From contig JARFIW010001340.1 in assembly GCA_036346225.1 (NCBI GenBank), positions 124,001 to 188,000 of the forward strand: a stretch of 64,000 nucleotides of DNA, given 5' to 3'. Shown piece after piece: positions 30,707 through 41,914 of the stretch. Source of the stretch: Platerodrilus igneus. Taxonomy: Eukaryota > Arthropoda > Insecta > Coleoptera > Lycidae. Numbering within the stretch: position 1 is the stretch's first letter; every line of letters begins with the position of its first letter. The notes under the pieces are model-generated. The model was not told the DNA's origin, made no database searches, and worked only from the letters and a program-made list of their open reading frames with translations. The position numbers and the translations under genes are program-made.

Positions 30707-32062
30707 GTATTTTCCAAATATAGTTGATGTCAGCAGTGATTTTTTTGTCCATGTTTTGAATTCCTAAGTAGGATGAGATTAAACTTAGTTGAAATTTTTG
30801 ATTTGCTTAAAGTGATTTTTAGTTTTGGTAGTGTTGGTGCTTGATGATTTTTGATATTGCATGTGTTTGATGATGTTTAATGATGTGTTGGTTGATTTTT
30901 GATAATGATGCGTTTGATGAAGTGGATAATGATGTGTTTAATAATGCAGCATGTGTTTAGAGATGTTGCATGTATTTAGTGATAAAATAGGTAATTTAAG
31001 GATATAGTATGTATTTAATGATGAAGTATAGGTTTGATGATATAGAGAATATTTAGTAATGTAGCAAGCATTTAGTGATCTAGTGAATGTGAGATGATAT
31101 AGTGAGTATTAGAAAAATGCTTAATTTTGGTTTAAAGATTTGAGACTAAGCTTAATATGCTTATTCTAGTTGAGAGTTTTGATGAGCTATGATAGTACAT
31201 GAGAAGTTTTTGGTGAGTTGCTAGTGAATATGTCCCAGTTGGCTCAAATTATGGTTTATTGGTGATTTTGAAGTTTTTTAGTGTTGAATCACTGAAGTCA
31301 TAGAATTTTTAAGTGAGATAGTTGAGTCTGTATAATAGTGGTAATACAGAAAATATTATGAGGTGCTCACTTAAGGATTGAAAATATTTTGTTGATGAAT
31401 AGGTGTTGTTAATACTTTGTCTACTTCTCGATTATTAGTGATTTGTTTCGTAAATGGACTTAGTAATCAACATGCTTTGGTACCTATTTAATTCATCAAT
31501 TTGTGCAAATTTTGTAAGCATCTAGAAATATATGTACATAAATATTTATAACAAGTAGGATAAAGTTAGGAAGAGTATTTGTTGTACAGATTCTTGTTTA
31601 GTAGTGATTTTGTCATACTATCACTTTTGTTCATTCTAGTTTTGATTTATAGTTGAAAATTTTTTTTGCTTTTGGTTAAATTTAAGATTTTTTGTACTCG
31701 AAATTTTTTTGTAACATGCATCTAGTGAGTGTTGGATTCCCCTAAATATTCTTAACTGATTAAGTGTTAATACCGATTGTGACTTCTCGAATTTGTCCCT
31801 TTATTGGCGTGTGGTACGCGTAGTTACTGATCACTCATTCCCATGCATTTATATCTCCCCATATCATTTAGTGAAAAATTCTTATTTTTTTAGGTTAAAC
31901 TTGTCTTTAGTTATAGTTAAAAGATTGTGCTGTTTTGTACTGATTAGTTAGGTGTTTATATAGTCAATATGAGTATTTTGATTCTTCTGTCGTTAAAGTT
32001 TTGGTAGAAAAAATTCTTCGATTTTATAGATACCTCAAATATCTTCTCTTGGAAAGAAGCTG
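30707..32062 (+). other. 3' untranslated region of the Osvaldo-like element
   Basis: A 1.35-kb non-coding stretch between the integrase stop and the 3' LTR. From 30830 to 31110 it is built from loosely repeated words such as TTTGATGAT, TTTAGTGAT and GATATAG, giving a degenerate tandem texture. GGAAAGAAG at 32050-32058, just before the LTR, is a likely polypurine tract. Confidence 0.7.
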
Positions 32063-34093
32063 TGTAACGTATTTTTATTACGTAGTTACACTTCGTCTAT
32101 TGATATAAAATAAAACAGCAATAATATTAAAATATAATTTGTAAATTTCCGTACAATAAAAATAATACATAAAATTTATAATAGCATATCCTTTACTTTT
32201 GAGGTCTAAGTTTCGTTACTAAGCTGCGCCGAGTTGTCAATTCGATCACTTTGCTATCAGCGTTTGAAGAGGTAAGCTGCTATCGGCGGCGTAGTAAAGT
32301 CAAGATGGTCGTGTCTAAACACGTGGCCTGTAACACGGTCCGAAAAAGAATATTTAATTGATTAAATCTTCGTGTCTGAAGGTAGTTTCTAGCAGCTTTA
32401 GCGTGATGGTATTCATTTATATGTTCCACCTAGAGCAGCTCAGTTGTTTCCTGCAGGCCAAAAGAGATAGAAGCTCCCCCTCATCATTAAAACAGTTGGT
32501 ATAATCAAGTAAATAAATTTTATTAATATTTTCCTCTTAGTGCAACTTCACGGAAGTAGATAATATCTTGGATCTAGAAAATATCTCGGAATCAATATTT
32601 AAAAAATTTAGTTTGGGATTCGGAATACTAAATTTTATAGGATGTAATCAAGGAGAAATTGGTTTCGTTAAATACTGTTTTATACAGAAGAGTTCTCGAA
32701 ATTCCAGCAATAAATTCGTACGTATTCACGTGGCTTCTATTTGTGCATCGCAGAACGCAGATGTTAGTGGAATTTCCGACAGCTGAGGTTGTAGTTCGAT
32801 TTCTTTTGGTCGTACTGTATTTCCACACGTGAGTGTTATTTAGCATTTAATCACCTTCATAATTATTTAAATCGTAATAAGAAAATATAAGGTTGAAACT
32901 TTACTTACACTAAAGTCACTTAAAAATCCTTTAAGAAAAGAAATAATTCCGTAATAAATTTATAACCTTGCATAAATTTTAAAGATGGCTATGCTGTTTG
33001 CTTGTCATAATTATTGCACAAACATAACGTTAACTAAACTAAAAAGTTGATAGTGGCATATAATGTCAAATAAAAAAATATTCAGTTGTCCAATTTAGAC
33101 ATCACATGTTATGTTACGCTAATTTAAAAATATATTTAATAATTTTGAGGTCATGTACTTTGATTTTTAATCAACGTGACGAATTCTTTTTATACATATT
33201 AAGTAAACTAACTCTATGTGGAAACATGCTATTTTATCTGAACTTAAGTAATTAAATTTGATTGTTAAGTCAATGTAGTACTACTATGGTTGAAGAATAT
33301 GTAATATGAATTATTAATAGAGCTCAAACTTTTCATAAAATTTATTAAGAAAGATTCAATTTAGAGATCTTTATGTTTTTAAATACAAATCCTTATTATA
33401 TTTCTGTTCTATAAAAAATTATTAGTTGAAAAATATTATATTAAAACAAATCAAGAAATTTAATCAAATAGAATCTATTTTTGCATGACTCTTTTATTAT
33501 TCAAAATACAAGTAAAACTTACAGGTCATTCCTGATCAGTAATTGTGTGTAATGATAACAAATACCCTGGGTGTATATTTTTGAAACTTAAATTCTATTA
33601 TTTTATTTTTGGTAAATATTTTTGAGGACACAAATGGTGTCCATGTTGTGCATTTGTTTGTTCACAGGTCAAGTCGAGACATCTGTATGACATCTGGTAA
33701 TTGAGATTTTGGTAAGTGATTTAAAAGAGTGAAATTCAGGTTTTATGACTATATTAGTGGTGTTGATAAAGGTTTCCGCATTCCTCTAATACAAGCACAG
33801 ATAATTTTTGTAGGTTGTTGTATTGAAAAATACGGTGGCGCTCATTATTTATATTTTTGGTCATTTGACAACCCATGACCCCAGCTCATGATCTACCCAG
33901 AGTTAACACTCTACTAGCCGTTTATGTCTAAAGAGTTTTTCTTTTCCTCAATCCGTTTTCCATCCAACTTTACCTTGGGCTTTCATTGTTAATAAGAAAT
34001 TCTCGACCTTGTGATATCAGGTAAGGGTTTAGGAAATATAAAGGTGCAATTTGTTATCTGATATTCTCGAAGAAAAATATTTTTTTGTTAACA
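32063..34093 (+). repeat. 3' LTR of the Osvaldo-like element
   Basis: Near-identical partner of 22137-24170, with scattered single-base differences and small indels. It ends GTTAACA and is followed by AAGG, the right target duplication, and the resumed LINE sequence. Confidence 0.95.
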
Positions 34094-34180
34094 AAGGTAT
34101 CCACAAAAGTTTGAAGAAAGGTCAAATGAATTGCTGAAAGATATCGGGAAAATTTTCATCAAAATTGCACACTACAATTT
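34094..34180 (+). pseudogene. LINE sequence continuing after the Osvaldo insertion
   Basis: Joining 22136 to 34098 gives continuous LINE sequence. In one frame it reads YPQKFEERSNELLKDIGK, which fits the linker after the endonuclease, although it is one base out of frame with the upstream part. Beyond about 34180 I can no longer follow the LINE. Confidence 0.5.
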
Positions 34181-35745
34181 AGTTTATGTATCGAATAAAT
34201 CAAATATTAGTATTTTTTAGAAAAATGCACCTGCATGGTGCTACTGTGGAGAAATTCAGAACTTCCATGTCACACACTATTGTAAAACAGAAATGGTTTG
34301 AATACATGCTATATAAAACAAAACATAACAAATATCTATTGAGATCAAACTATCTTTATGAGAGTTTTCAACTATAGTCGTAGTTGCTCGCAAATCTATT
34401 TATAACTTTCATTATGGATATTATTTAGCGTCTCAACAATTATAAAAATGAGTTGTTCTTCATAAACCTTGGATTTATATAAATTTTTGTTGGGTTTCTC
34501 ATTTGGTGAAGTAGGTGATTGGTATTCCCCCAGTTTTGAGGTAAATGATAATAAAAGGATGCATTGCAATAGTGTTCTATATTTTTTTTAAAAAATTTAA
34601 AAATAATATGCTATATAGTTGATGAAAAGCCGACTTGTAATATGGTGAAAGAATGTGAGTAGTGTAAGACTTGTAAAAAAGAATAAACACAGAATTGTTT
34701 AACTTTTACGCTCAAGTTCAATTAATGTTTTGGGCTAAATTAAAAAACCCACCAGTAATATTTCGCTCATATTTAGGCTTGTATAGTAATAAGGAATAAT
34801 GTGATAAAAATTCTTACGGTTAATTAGAATTTAGAAACTATGTTTAGTTAAGTTTTTTTTACCCTCAAACTTCTCTAATACACGTAAAATGCACTTTTGT
34901 TCATTATGGTACAAATTCACCATTTACAAACTCCCATATGCAATTGTGATGGAACAAAATTTGACAAGCTGCAATGAAAACGTAAATAAATAAAAACAAA
35001 ACAAACTTTGAACTACTTAAAAAAGCAAGACATGCATTTTTATTCTACTAGAGGAATGTTTACGGTGTCCGATTCAGTACAATTTTAAATATGTAATAGC
35101 AATGTAAACATATTGAAAATGTGTTTTATATTTATATCTATTGTTAATTGTAAAAAATTCACTGAAATAAAACATACTTGCCCGTTGTGGCCACTTTGTT
35201 TATTATTTCGTCGTTAGAAAATGATAAAAGAAACGAAGGTGTGATAAGAAAAGAAACCAAACCAACATTTGTAGCTTTTCACAAACTGTAATCAAAACCC
35301 ACTTGACACTTTATATAATCATTTTTTATTAGAGATACGTTTAAACCATTATTCAGTTTTATCCATTTATTGGCCAACTAATTAATGTAACAGCTTTGTA
35401 AATTGCATATTAAAAATTGTAAAATAATTGTACGATGCAAATATAGGAATGTTAAATCTTATAATTCCTTGTTCCCTAATAATTTTTTTTTTACATTAGA
35501 TATCAGAATTTCAAAGGCCTTTACTGATTATAAATGTTAGAGAATATGTATAATTAAAATATCTGTGAGGTTTATAACTGGACTAATAAGTTCCACAGCA
35601 CTGCCGTCTGAATGTGCTCCCTGGTCCTGCATAAACCAAGTAGGCGGAGTACTATACTTCATATCCTTTTCTAATGAATATCTGCATCTCGACATTCGTC
35701 CCGCCCTACGCTACCTCACCCCAACCCGCGCTTTTACAGCAGATT
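34181..35745. other. Non-coding stretch, possibly old LINE debris
   Basis: AT-rich sequence without recognisable motifs. A 63-codon frame at 34186-34377 follows the LINE junction and might be a decayed continuation of it, but I cannot match it to known blocks. Around 35600-35745 the composition becomes GC-richer without a visible gene. Confidence 0.4.
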
Positions 35746-35759
35746 GTAGGTAACCTGCT

Positions 35760-36420
35760 GTGATGAGTTTTAAAGGATTTCTGCTACCTAGGAAGCCAAT
35801 AACGCAAGATGTAAAAAGCATAAAAGATATAAAACAAAGATTAGCACAAGGTCATGCTATATGTAACAAGAAAAACCAACTACTGTGTTCAAAGACAACA
35901 AACATAGAAACAAGGAAAAGATTGCTTGAAACATATGTGTGGAGCACAACACTGTTAGGCTGTGAAGCCTTGACCGTAGGAAAAGCGGACAAGAAAAAGG
36001 TAGAAGCTGTTGAAATGTGGTGCTACAGACGTATGTAGAAGATATCATGGTCAGACAAAGTTAAGAACAATGAGGTACTAGAAATGTTAGTGAAAGAAAG
36101 AAATAGGTGGAAAACAGTAAAAAATAGGGGAGATTGGATGATAGGTCACATACTAAGACATGAGGGGATAGTGCGGAATATATTAGAAGCAGAGATAAGA
36201 AAAAAGAGAAATAGAGGTAGACCTAGATTAGACTATTGCACACAGATAGTGAAAAATGTAGAATGTGTGAATTTCAGGGTAATATGTAGTCTAGCTCAAA
36301 CTAAAAATCGATGGAGGTACGCATCCAACCAGTTCCGAGATGGAAAAACTACTAACAAAAAAAAGTACTTAAACATGATGATTATTATAAACAACTACAG
36401 GTACTGGTTTTGCAATATTC
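35760..36420 (+). pseudogene. RTE-type LINE reverse transcriptase C-terminal part
   Basis: The frame reads FLLPRKPITQDVKSIKDIKQ, CSKTTNIETRKRLLETYVW, MWCYRRM, a TAG stop at 36037, ISWSDKVKNNEVLEML, GHILRHEGIVRNILEAEI, RGRPRLDYCTQIV and FRDGKT. It is closely related to the copy at 42.4 kb and to the decayed ones at 43.5 kb and 56 kb, so it belongs to a locally common subfamily. Only the part after the RT palm is kept, a typical 5' truncation. The single internal stop plus a weakened RGRPR region show that it is inactive. Confidence 0.88.
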
Positions 36421-36600
36421 TCAACTAATGTTAATTGTTCGAAAGTATTTACTGGAAAACTATTAATTCGGCAAATGATTAAGTGTTGGGGGATCCTTGG
36501 CAGCCACAGGCTTCTTAATCCCCTTCACATATCACTTAATCTCGGTGAAATAGAGCATATAATATTATACCCCGCCGGGCCGGTACGCGAGCCACCACAT
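36421..36600 (+). repeat. LINE 3' tail
   Basis: Contains the recurring tail words AAGTGTTGGGGGATC, GGCAGCCACAGG and TCTCGGTGAAATAG. The same tail follows the LINE copies at 43.1 kb, 43.5 kb, 54.7 kb, 54.9 kb and 55.2 kb, so it is the subfamily's 3' untranslated region. Confidence 0.8.
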
Positions 36601-37880
36601 CAGCTGGTAACAATATTAGATAATGTAAAAATGACACGCAATTTATAGATGACGTCACACAATATGCAAATTATTGCAACACATAAAAAAGGACGAAAAT
36701 ACATCTCGCATGAATTGCCGGGTTTCTTGCGGAATTACTCCATGATGGGTACAGCGGGGCTCCGCTAATCTTCCGGGCGTCGGCTACTTCGCTAATCTTT
36801 CGGGCGTCGGCTACTTCGCCAATCTTTCGGGCGTGGGAATTCTTGAGTAAGGTTGAATCCAAACTCGATTTGTCTTCTCTCTATATGTAGATACAAATAA
36901 GGTAAAGGGGACAGGTAAAAGCACGATAAATTTTGGAATCACAGGAAACCTACATATCAGAAAAAGACACGATACGATACGATACAACTACACTTGTTTA
37001 CATCTCGGAGGCTAGTTCTCACGCGTCCTTCTTGAAATCCCCCACTCCATTCTTGGCCCACCGCGTCGGCGCAAATCTCCCGCAACGCACTTTCTGAAGT
37101 GACGGAAATACGCGCACAAGTCTTTTTAAATTTATGGTGCGAAATTCTTACATATTAAAACTTGATTGAGAATGTCTAGTGCCGAATTTTTCGGCACGTA
37201 ACAATCGCGACAAAGCCATAAAAGAAAAAACTTAAAAAAAGAAAATGACTGTTAGCACAGTAACATCTTAAAAGCTAAATCCTAACTAACCTACATAAAT
37301 CCTAACTTAAATTCTACAAAATGTTTATTTGAGGCGCCACCTGGTTTTTCGACCGATGACACGTCTTCCGGATTACCAGGAAACGGAAAAGTGCGCACAC
37401 AAGTCTTTGGTGTGGCGCAGTTATAGTCGACAGCACAAATTTGTCGGGGAGCATGGAACACTACTTAAACTAAAACAAATGCGACAAGTCGCCTAACCTA
37501 TCTACAAACCTAAAGCTAACATTACAGTTTCCTAAGTGCAAACGCACATGAACGTTGCGTCTAAACTGTTTCTTCGTTGGCAAAAAAAATGCCCAAATTT
37601 AAAATGTTCAAAAGAGTGAGTTACTCTACACTCCAGCAAATTTTTAGGTACTGGTACTCTGGTTTAATAAACAATACACATCAAAACTTGTCCATGACAT
37701 GGCTGTGAATAAACAAATTTACCAAAAGTTCCACCTTACTAATTCCTTACATTGCTAACCTAACAAATTACATTTCTACCATTAGGTTAACTTTTTCACT
37801 TAATATTCAAGAAAAATAATTCCCACGTCTGCTCATAAATACCAAACGTTAGGAAGATAAAAAGATAAAACAAAATCTCA
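36601..37880. other. GC-richer anonymous stretch
   Basis: Higher GC than its surroundings, with no coding signature. It holds a 27-bp tandem triplet (36764-36842), a short pentamer run of GATAC (36968-36989), a perfect hairpin GTGCCGA/TCGGCAC at 37179-37197, and two related phrases ending in GCGCACAAGTCTTT and GCGCACACAAGTCTTT at about 37110 and 37395. It may be an unrecognised transposon or an LTR with no visible mate. Confidence 0.4.
36764..36842. repeat. 27-bp tandem repeat, three copies
   Basis: Units begin at 36764, 36791 and 36818 with GCTAATCTTTCGGGCGT or a one-base variant. The minus strand reads through all three as an ARKISEVAD-like repeat, but the surrounding frame is short. Confidence 0.92.
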
Positions 37881-38090
37881 AGTTATTATCAAAGGTAATA
37901 GATAAGATAAAGATATTGAGCTTAAGTTATTATCAAAGGAAATAGGTAAGATAACGATATTAAGTTTTAGTTATTATTAGAGATAATAGGTAAGATAACG
38001 ATTTTAAAATAAAGTTATTATCCAAGATAATAAATAAGATAAAGATATTAACTTAAGTTATTATCCAAGACAATAGGTAGGATAGTGATA
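37881..38090. repeat. 44-bp AT-rich tandem repeat, five copies
   Basis: Units start with AGTTATTAT near 37881, 37925, 37968, 38012 and 38056 and contain AATAGGTAAGATAACGATATT variants. They stop where the hairpin cluster and LINE leader begin, so they may be part of that leader. Confidence 0.88.
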
Positions 38091-38094
38091 GAGT

Positions 38095-38257
38095 GGCTCC
38101 TTGGAGCCGTTAAATGGGAATTTCTCGTGCCCCCTAAAAAGAGCGACCTGTGAAGCAGGTCCGTTTGCAATAAACGGCACGAGGGACCGGCAAAGGCATT
38201 TGGGTGCATCCCTGCACCCGGCGTTAATTGATATCGGTGATATAATCACCCGATATC
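38095..38257 (+). ncRNA. Cluster of perfect hairpins, structured RNA candidate
   Basis: Five stems occur in 163 nt. GGCTCC/GGAGCC at 38095-38108. A 7-bp stem CTCGTGC (38124-38130) with GCACGAG (38177-38183) encloses two adjacent hairpins, GACCTG/CAGGTC (38145-38161) and CGTTT/AAACG (38162-38176). Then GGGTGCA/TGCACCC (38202-38219), and a 12-bp stem GATATCG-GTGAT with ATCAC-CGATATC (38230-38257) with one bulged C. The next 120 bp match a LINE 5' leader, so this may be the structured 5' end of a LINE transcript. It does not match any ribozyme consensus that I can verify by eye. Confidence 0.45.
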
Positions 38258-38282
38258 CACACGATATATATCTACATACACT

Positions 38283-38400
38283 CACACCCATTTCGAATGG
38301 ACCTGCACCTTGCCGAAGTTCTAAATTACTAAGAACAGGTAAAACGGCTTGCGTGTTCTAATGAGCTAAAGAGCCAAACTACAGGTCCAACCAAAGTATA
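38283..38400 (+). repeat. LINE 5' leader fragment
   Basis: GAATGGACCTGCA and AAAGAGCCAAACTACAGGT are shared, in order and spacing, with 20970-21050, upstream of the LINE endonuclease. GGACCTG at about 38299 and CAGGTCC at about 38384 are complementary and could close a long stem. No coding part follows here; a hAT element begins at 38486. Confidence 0.7.
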
Positions 38401-38485
38401 GTTGAAATCAAATAAAGTCAAGCATGACTCATTATTCAAATCTGTAAGAACTAATAGTAGTACAAAGTATTTCTTAACTTTATAC

Positions 38486-38588
38486 CAGCGATTCTCAACC
38501 TGTGGGGCGCGGCGTTACTACAAGGGGGGCGCGAGTATATTTAAAAACAAAATAAAAACTTTTTTGAAGGTAAAATAAAACAAATTTT

Positions 38589-38641
<53 letters not shown>

Positions 38642-41113
38642 TTAAATTAAGAATACAGTTTATAATTACATATTACCAATAAATAATTTATTATATTCAT
38701 TATTTAAGTTTATTAGTATGAAACAAATACCAGTTAAATGTTATGTTACTAATCAATGACTTCCTTGAGCCTGTTTCTCATTGCAAAGTTTTTGAAATGA
38801 AGGAGTAATACCAGATATGGATACCATAAGTTCTTTTTCTATATTTAGCTGTGATCTGTATTTTGTTTTCAACGAAGATACCGCTGAAAATCCGGTTTCG
38901 CAAAGATAAGATGTTGAAAACGGTAAAAGTATTTGGAAAGCTCTTCGTTTTAATGTAGCATACTCGTCATCCAAACCAGCCCAAAATTCAAAAATCGATT
39001 TGTTATTAAATTGTCTTTTGATTTCACTGTTTGTTGTAAAATCAATAAAAGTTTCCTCTTCAGAAGTCGAGATACCTTGTGGAACATTGTGATATGGGTC
39101 CCTAACCCACTCGTAACTTGCTAGAACTTTTTCGTCAGCAAAAAAGTATTTTTTTAAATTTTTTGCTAGCATGCTTAGATGTTCGTTTATAGTTAAGAAA
39201 ATCACGTTTATATGTTCTTCTTCAGGTTTGTATGTCTTTACAAATTCATTTATATTCGGAAACATTTCCAATTTCTTTTCTTTTAAATTTCTAAGCCACA
39301 AATCCAATTTTCTACAAAAACCATTGACTTTATCATTTGTTTCCAAAATATATGTATTTGTTCCTTGAAGTTGAAGATTCAAGACATTTAACTTCTCAAA
39401 TATATCGACTAAATAACCCAATTTCATAATAAATATAGTATCTCGAAACATTACGGCTTCTTGTCGATTTTCTTCTTCTAGAAAAATACAGATTTCTTCT
39501 CTTAATTCAAAACACGTTTCAAAAACTTTCCACGTGATAACCATCTAGCTTCGCAATAAAAAAGTAATGCTGTATGTACTGATCCCATATCTTTACAAAG
39601 TTCAGAAAACATTCTTGATTTTAAAGGTCTCGTTTTTATATAATTTACAACAGTTACGACTGTAGATAACACGATATTTAAACCAGTACTCATTTCTTTC
39701 GACGCCAGTGCTTCTCTGTGGATCATGCAATGCGTCCAGATACACTGTGAAGATTTTTGTTTTACTAGTGTTCGCATGCTTTGAAATCTTCCAGACATTG
39801 AACGAGCACCATCGGTGCATATTCCAACACAATTTTCCCATTCAATATTCGTCACGTTTATAAAATTATCCAAGATGGTAAATAAAGCAGTTGATGTTGC
39901 CCTTTGCTGTATCGGTTTGCAAAAAAGTAATTCTTCTACAGCTGATACCCCATCACAAAAACGTACATAGGCTATCAAATGAGCATCTTTATTGTTATCA
40001 GTTGCTTCATCAAGTTGAATTGAAAACAATTTTCCACGCAATTTTGCAAAAAGCTGATGCTGTACATCTTTAGCCATGTCAGAAATACGACGAGCAACTG
40101 TATCATTGGAAAGTGGAATAGATTTTAATTTTTTGGCAAAATTTTCTCCGAACATGGTCTCTACAATTTCAATTGCAGCTGGCAAAATTAGCTCTTCACC
40201 AATATTGTGAGGTTTCTTGCATCTGGCTATTTGATACGAAACTTTGTAAGAAGCAAGTAAAGCTTGTTCATTCGCAGACAAAGTGCTTTTAAGAACTAAT
40301 TTTTGCTTCTCGAGTGATTTTAATTTACTTTCAAAAAATTGTCGGGATTTTTTAACGTATTCACTATGAAGAGTTTCCAAATGTCGTTTAAGTTTATTTG
40401 GCTTCATACTGTCAGCTGCCAAAGTTTTTGAGCAAATAACACACAAGGGCCTTACTTCTTCATTTACTTCAGTGCTCGTAAATCCATAGCTTAGGTATTC
40501 TGCGCAATATTTTCTTGATTTAGTTTTTGAAACATGCCTAGGCGGTGCACTAGTTGATGCTTCACAATCCTCCAATTCTCGCTTACTCCCATATAAAAAT
40601 TTATCTATAATCTTTTCTAAATATGCCTCTGTTGCTTCTAAAATATATATAAGAAAAAGTAAATAAAAATTCTTAAATATTTCTATTATTCTTTATTATT
40701 TTCAGATACCAATTAAATTAAATGGCATGATTATGATAAAATGATAAATATATTTTTTGTACTTGCCTTTTAATATTTAGGTCCTCTAGAAAATTATGAA
40801 TTTTAAATAAATAATACTTTTACAATGTTAAATTAAGATTGACTACAGTTAAGATTGATTCGCAATCCTGGTTCTATACAAATGTATGCACTATATAACC
40901 TCTGAAGTGTACTCGCACAACAGGAGCACTAGCAAAGCCGATAGACTGAAACTTAATGTGACCCTGGCAGAATGTGTACAAAAAGCAGCGCCTACTAAAA
41001 CACAGGCCTAACACAAGGAGTGGGGAAACCAATCATTTTTTCGGTAGTGGGGGGCGCGAGAATATTTACATTGGTAAACTGGGTCGCAATAACAGAAAGG
41101 TTGAGAAGCGCTG
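38486..41113 (-). mobile_element. hAT transposon with TIRs and exact 8-bp TSD
   Basis: The left end CAGCGATTCTCAACCT and the right end AGGTTGAGAAGCGCTG are inverted repeats with one mismatch in 16. CTTTATAC occurs immediately outside both ends (38478-38485 and 41114-41121), the 8-bp target duplication expected for hAT elements. Next to each TIR is a GGGGGGCGCGAG-like subterminal block (38526 and 41048), again inverted. The 2.6-kb interior has one transposase gene on the minus strand. An (AT)n run lies at 38599-38636. An exact TSD and sharp ends suggest recent insertion. Confidence 0.97.
38753..40608 (-). pseudogene. hAT transposase (ZBED5/SCAND3-like), one frameshift
   Basis: Domains in order from 40608 down: an N-terminal DKFL...S..R segment, a BED zinc finger (CVICSKTL...HLETLH), an RNase H-like core with IQLDEATD and GICTDGARSM, THCMIHREAL, the CEARWLSRGK block, and the C-terminal hAT dimerisation region LPFSTSYLCETGFSAVSSLK. 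The family is best known from ZBED5-like host genes. The triplet where the initiator Met is expected (40606-40608) is ATA instead of ATG. A one-base loss in a T run near 39510 splits the protein into two open frames of 357 and 263 codons. Those are the only defects I see in about 618 codons. The missing base could be a sequencing error. Transposase would cut and rejoin the element ends in the nucleus. Confidence 0.93.
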
Positions 41114-41121
41114 CTTTATAC

Positions 41122-41914
41122 AGTTGTCGGTTAAATTTTATTAGAGGTGGGAAAAATAGCAACGATTAAAGAACACGTTAAATACATTAAACGAACGCGC
41201 TTTAAAGTGATTCGTGATACCTGAATTGAAAAATATTATTGAAAGAGCGACTCATCTCTACACTTCAGTCAGTCCATGAACAAGTTATAGGTTATGTTAG
41301 GTTTTTATTTAATTACCCAATTGGATATTTTATTCCGTGAACAATTATATTTAGATTATAAACTAAGCAATGCAAAGGTTTATTGAATAGTATGCAAGAA
41401 TCAAACTGTTAAATTTATTACAATATTAAAACATCGAGCGTGTGTGTGCAAAATATCTCAAATAAAATTCCATATTGTAGTTTGTCTGGTTGAAGAAATT
41501 TTGTTTTTGAATACGTACAGGGATAATAATTTAGGGGTTCTATGACTTGCCGATTTACAATATCAATATAATTGGAATAGCGAAAACACTTTCAGTTTAC
41601 AGAAAGCCCTAACGTATTCCTTTCCTTGTGGTAGCCAACACAATTGGCCGATTTAAATTGTCACGTTGGTGGTAATGATGTAATGATTGTATCCTTTTTT
41701 AACTTTTGAAAGCAAACAAGTTTTCTGTAAACGAGTCGATATAAATTTATTGCACAAATAATAATGACAATGAAACTTAAATCTAAATTTCTGTATAAAA
41801 ACTCTAGCACGTCATGAATGGTTAAACATCAATCGCTAAACATTAATAATTTGTTAACATAAATAATGCACAATAAATAATGCAAATTGGTGACCGTTAT
41901 CATACACTTTACAC
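41122..41914. other. Non-coding stretch
   Basis: AT-rich sequence between the hAT element and the next LINE copy. Some of it upstream of 41915 may be LINE palm sequence too decayed to read. No ORF or repeat of note. Confidence 0.4.

Larger units (their letters stand above)
22137..34093 (+). mobile_element. Osvaldo/Ulysses-like Ty3/Gypsy retrotransposon
   Basis: Two direct repeats of about 2.03 kb (22137-24170 and 32063-34093), starting TGTAACG and ending GTTAACA, bound the element. It is flanked by the 4-bp target duplication AAGG (22133-22136 and 34094-34097). Internal order: primer-site-like leader, gag, two zinc-finger-type motifs, protease, reverse transcriptase, then a truncated integrase end and a long 3' untranslated region. 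Long LTRs with a tRNA-Lys primer site are known for the Osvaldo/Ulysses group, hence the assignment. It inserted into a LINE, was itself invaded by a smaller Gypsy element at 25268, and has several frameshifts and a large deletion, so it is not autonomous. Confidence 0.9.

Noticed and set aside
38124..38183. Fold drawable as a small tRNA lacking the D arm, with a 17-nt anticodon-like arm reading GAA
   Set aside because: No B-box consensus, no variable loop and an only 4-5-bp T-like stem; more likely part of a LINE leader structure.
38095..38257. HDV-like or hammerhead ribozyme
   Set aside because: I could not place the conserved core nucleotides or the double pseudoknot by eye; left as a structured RNA candidate.
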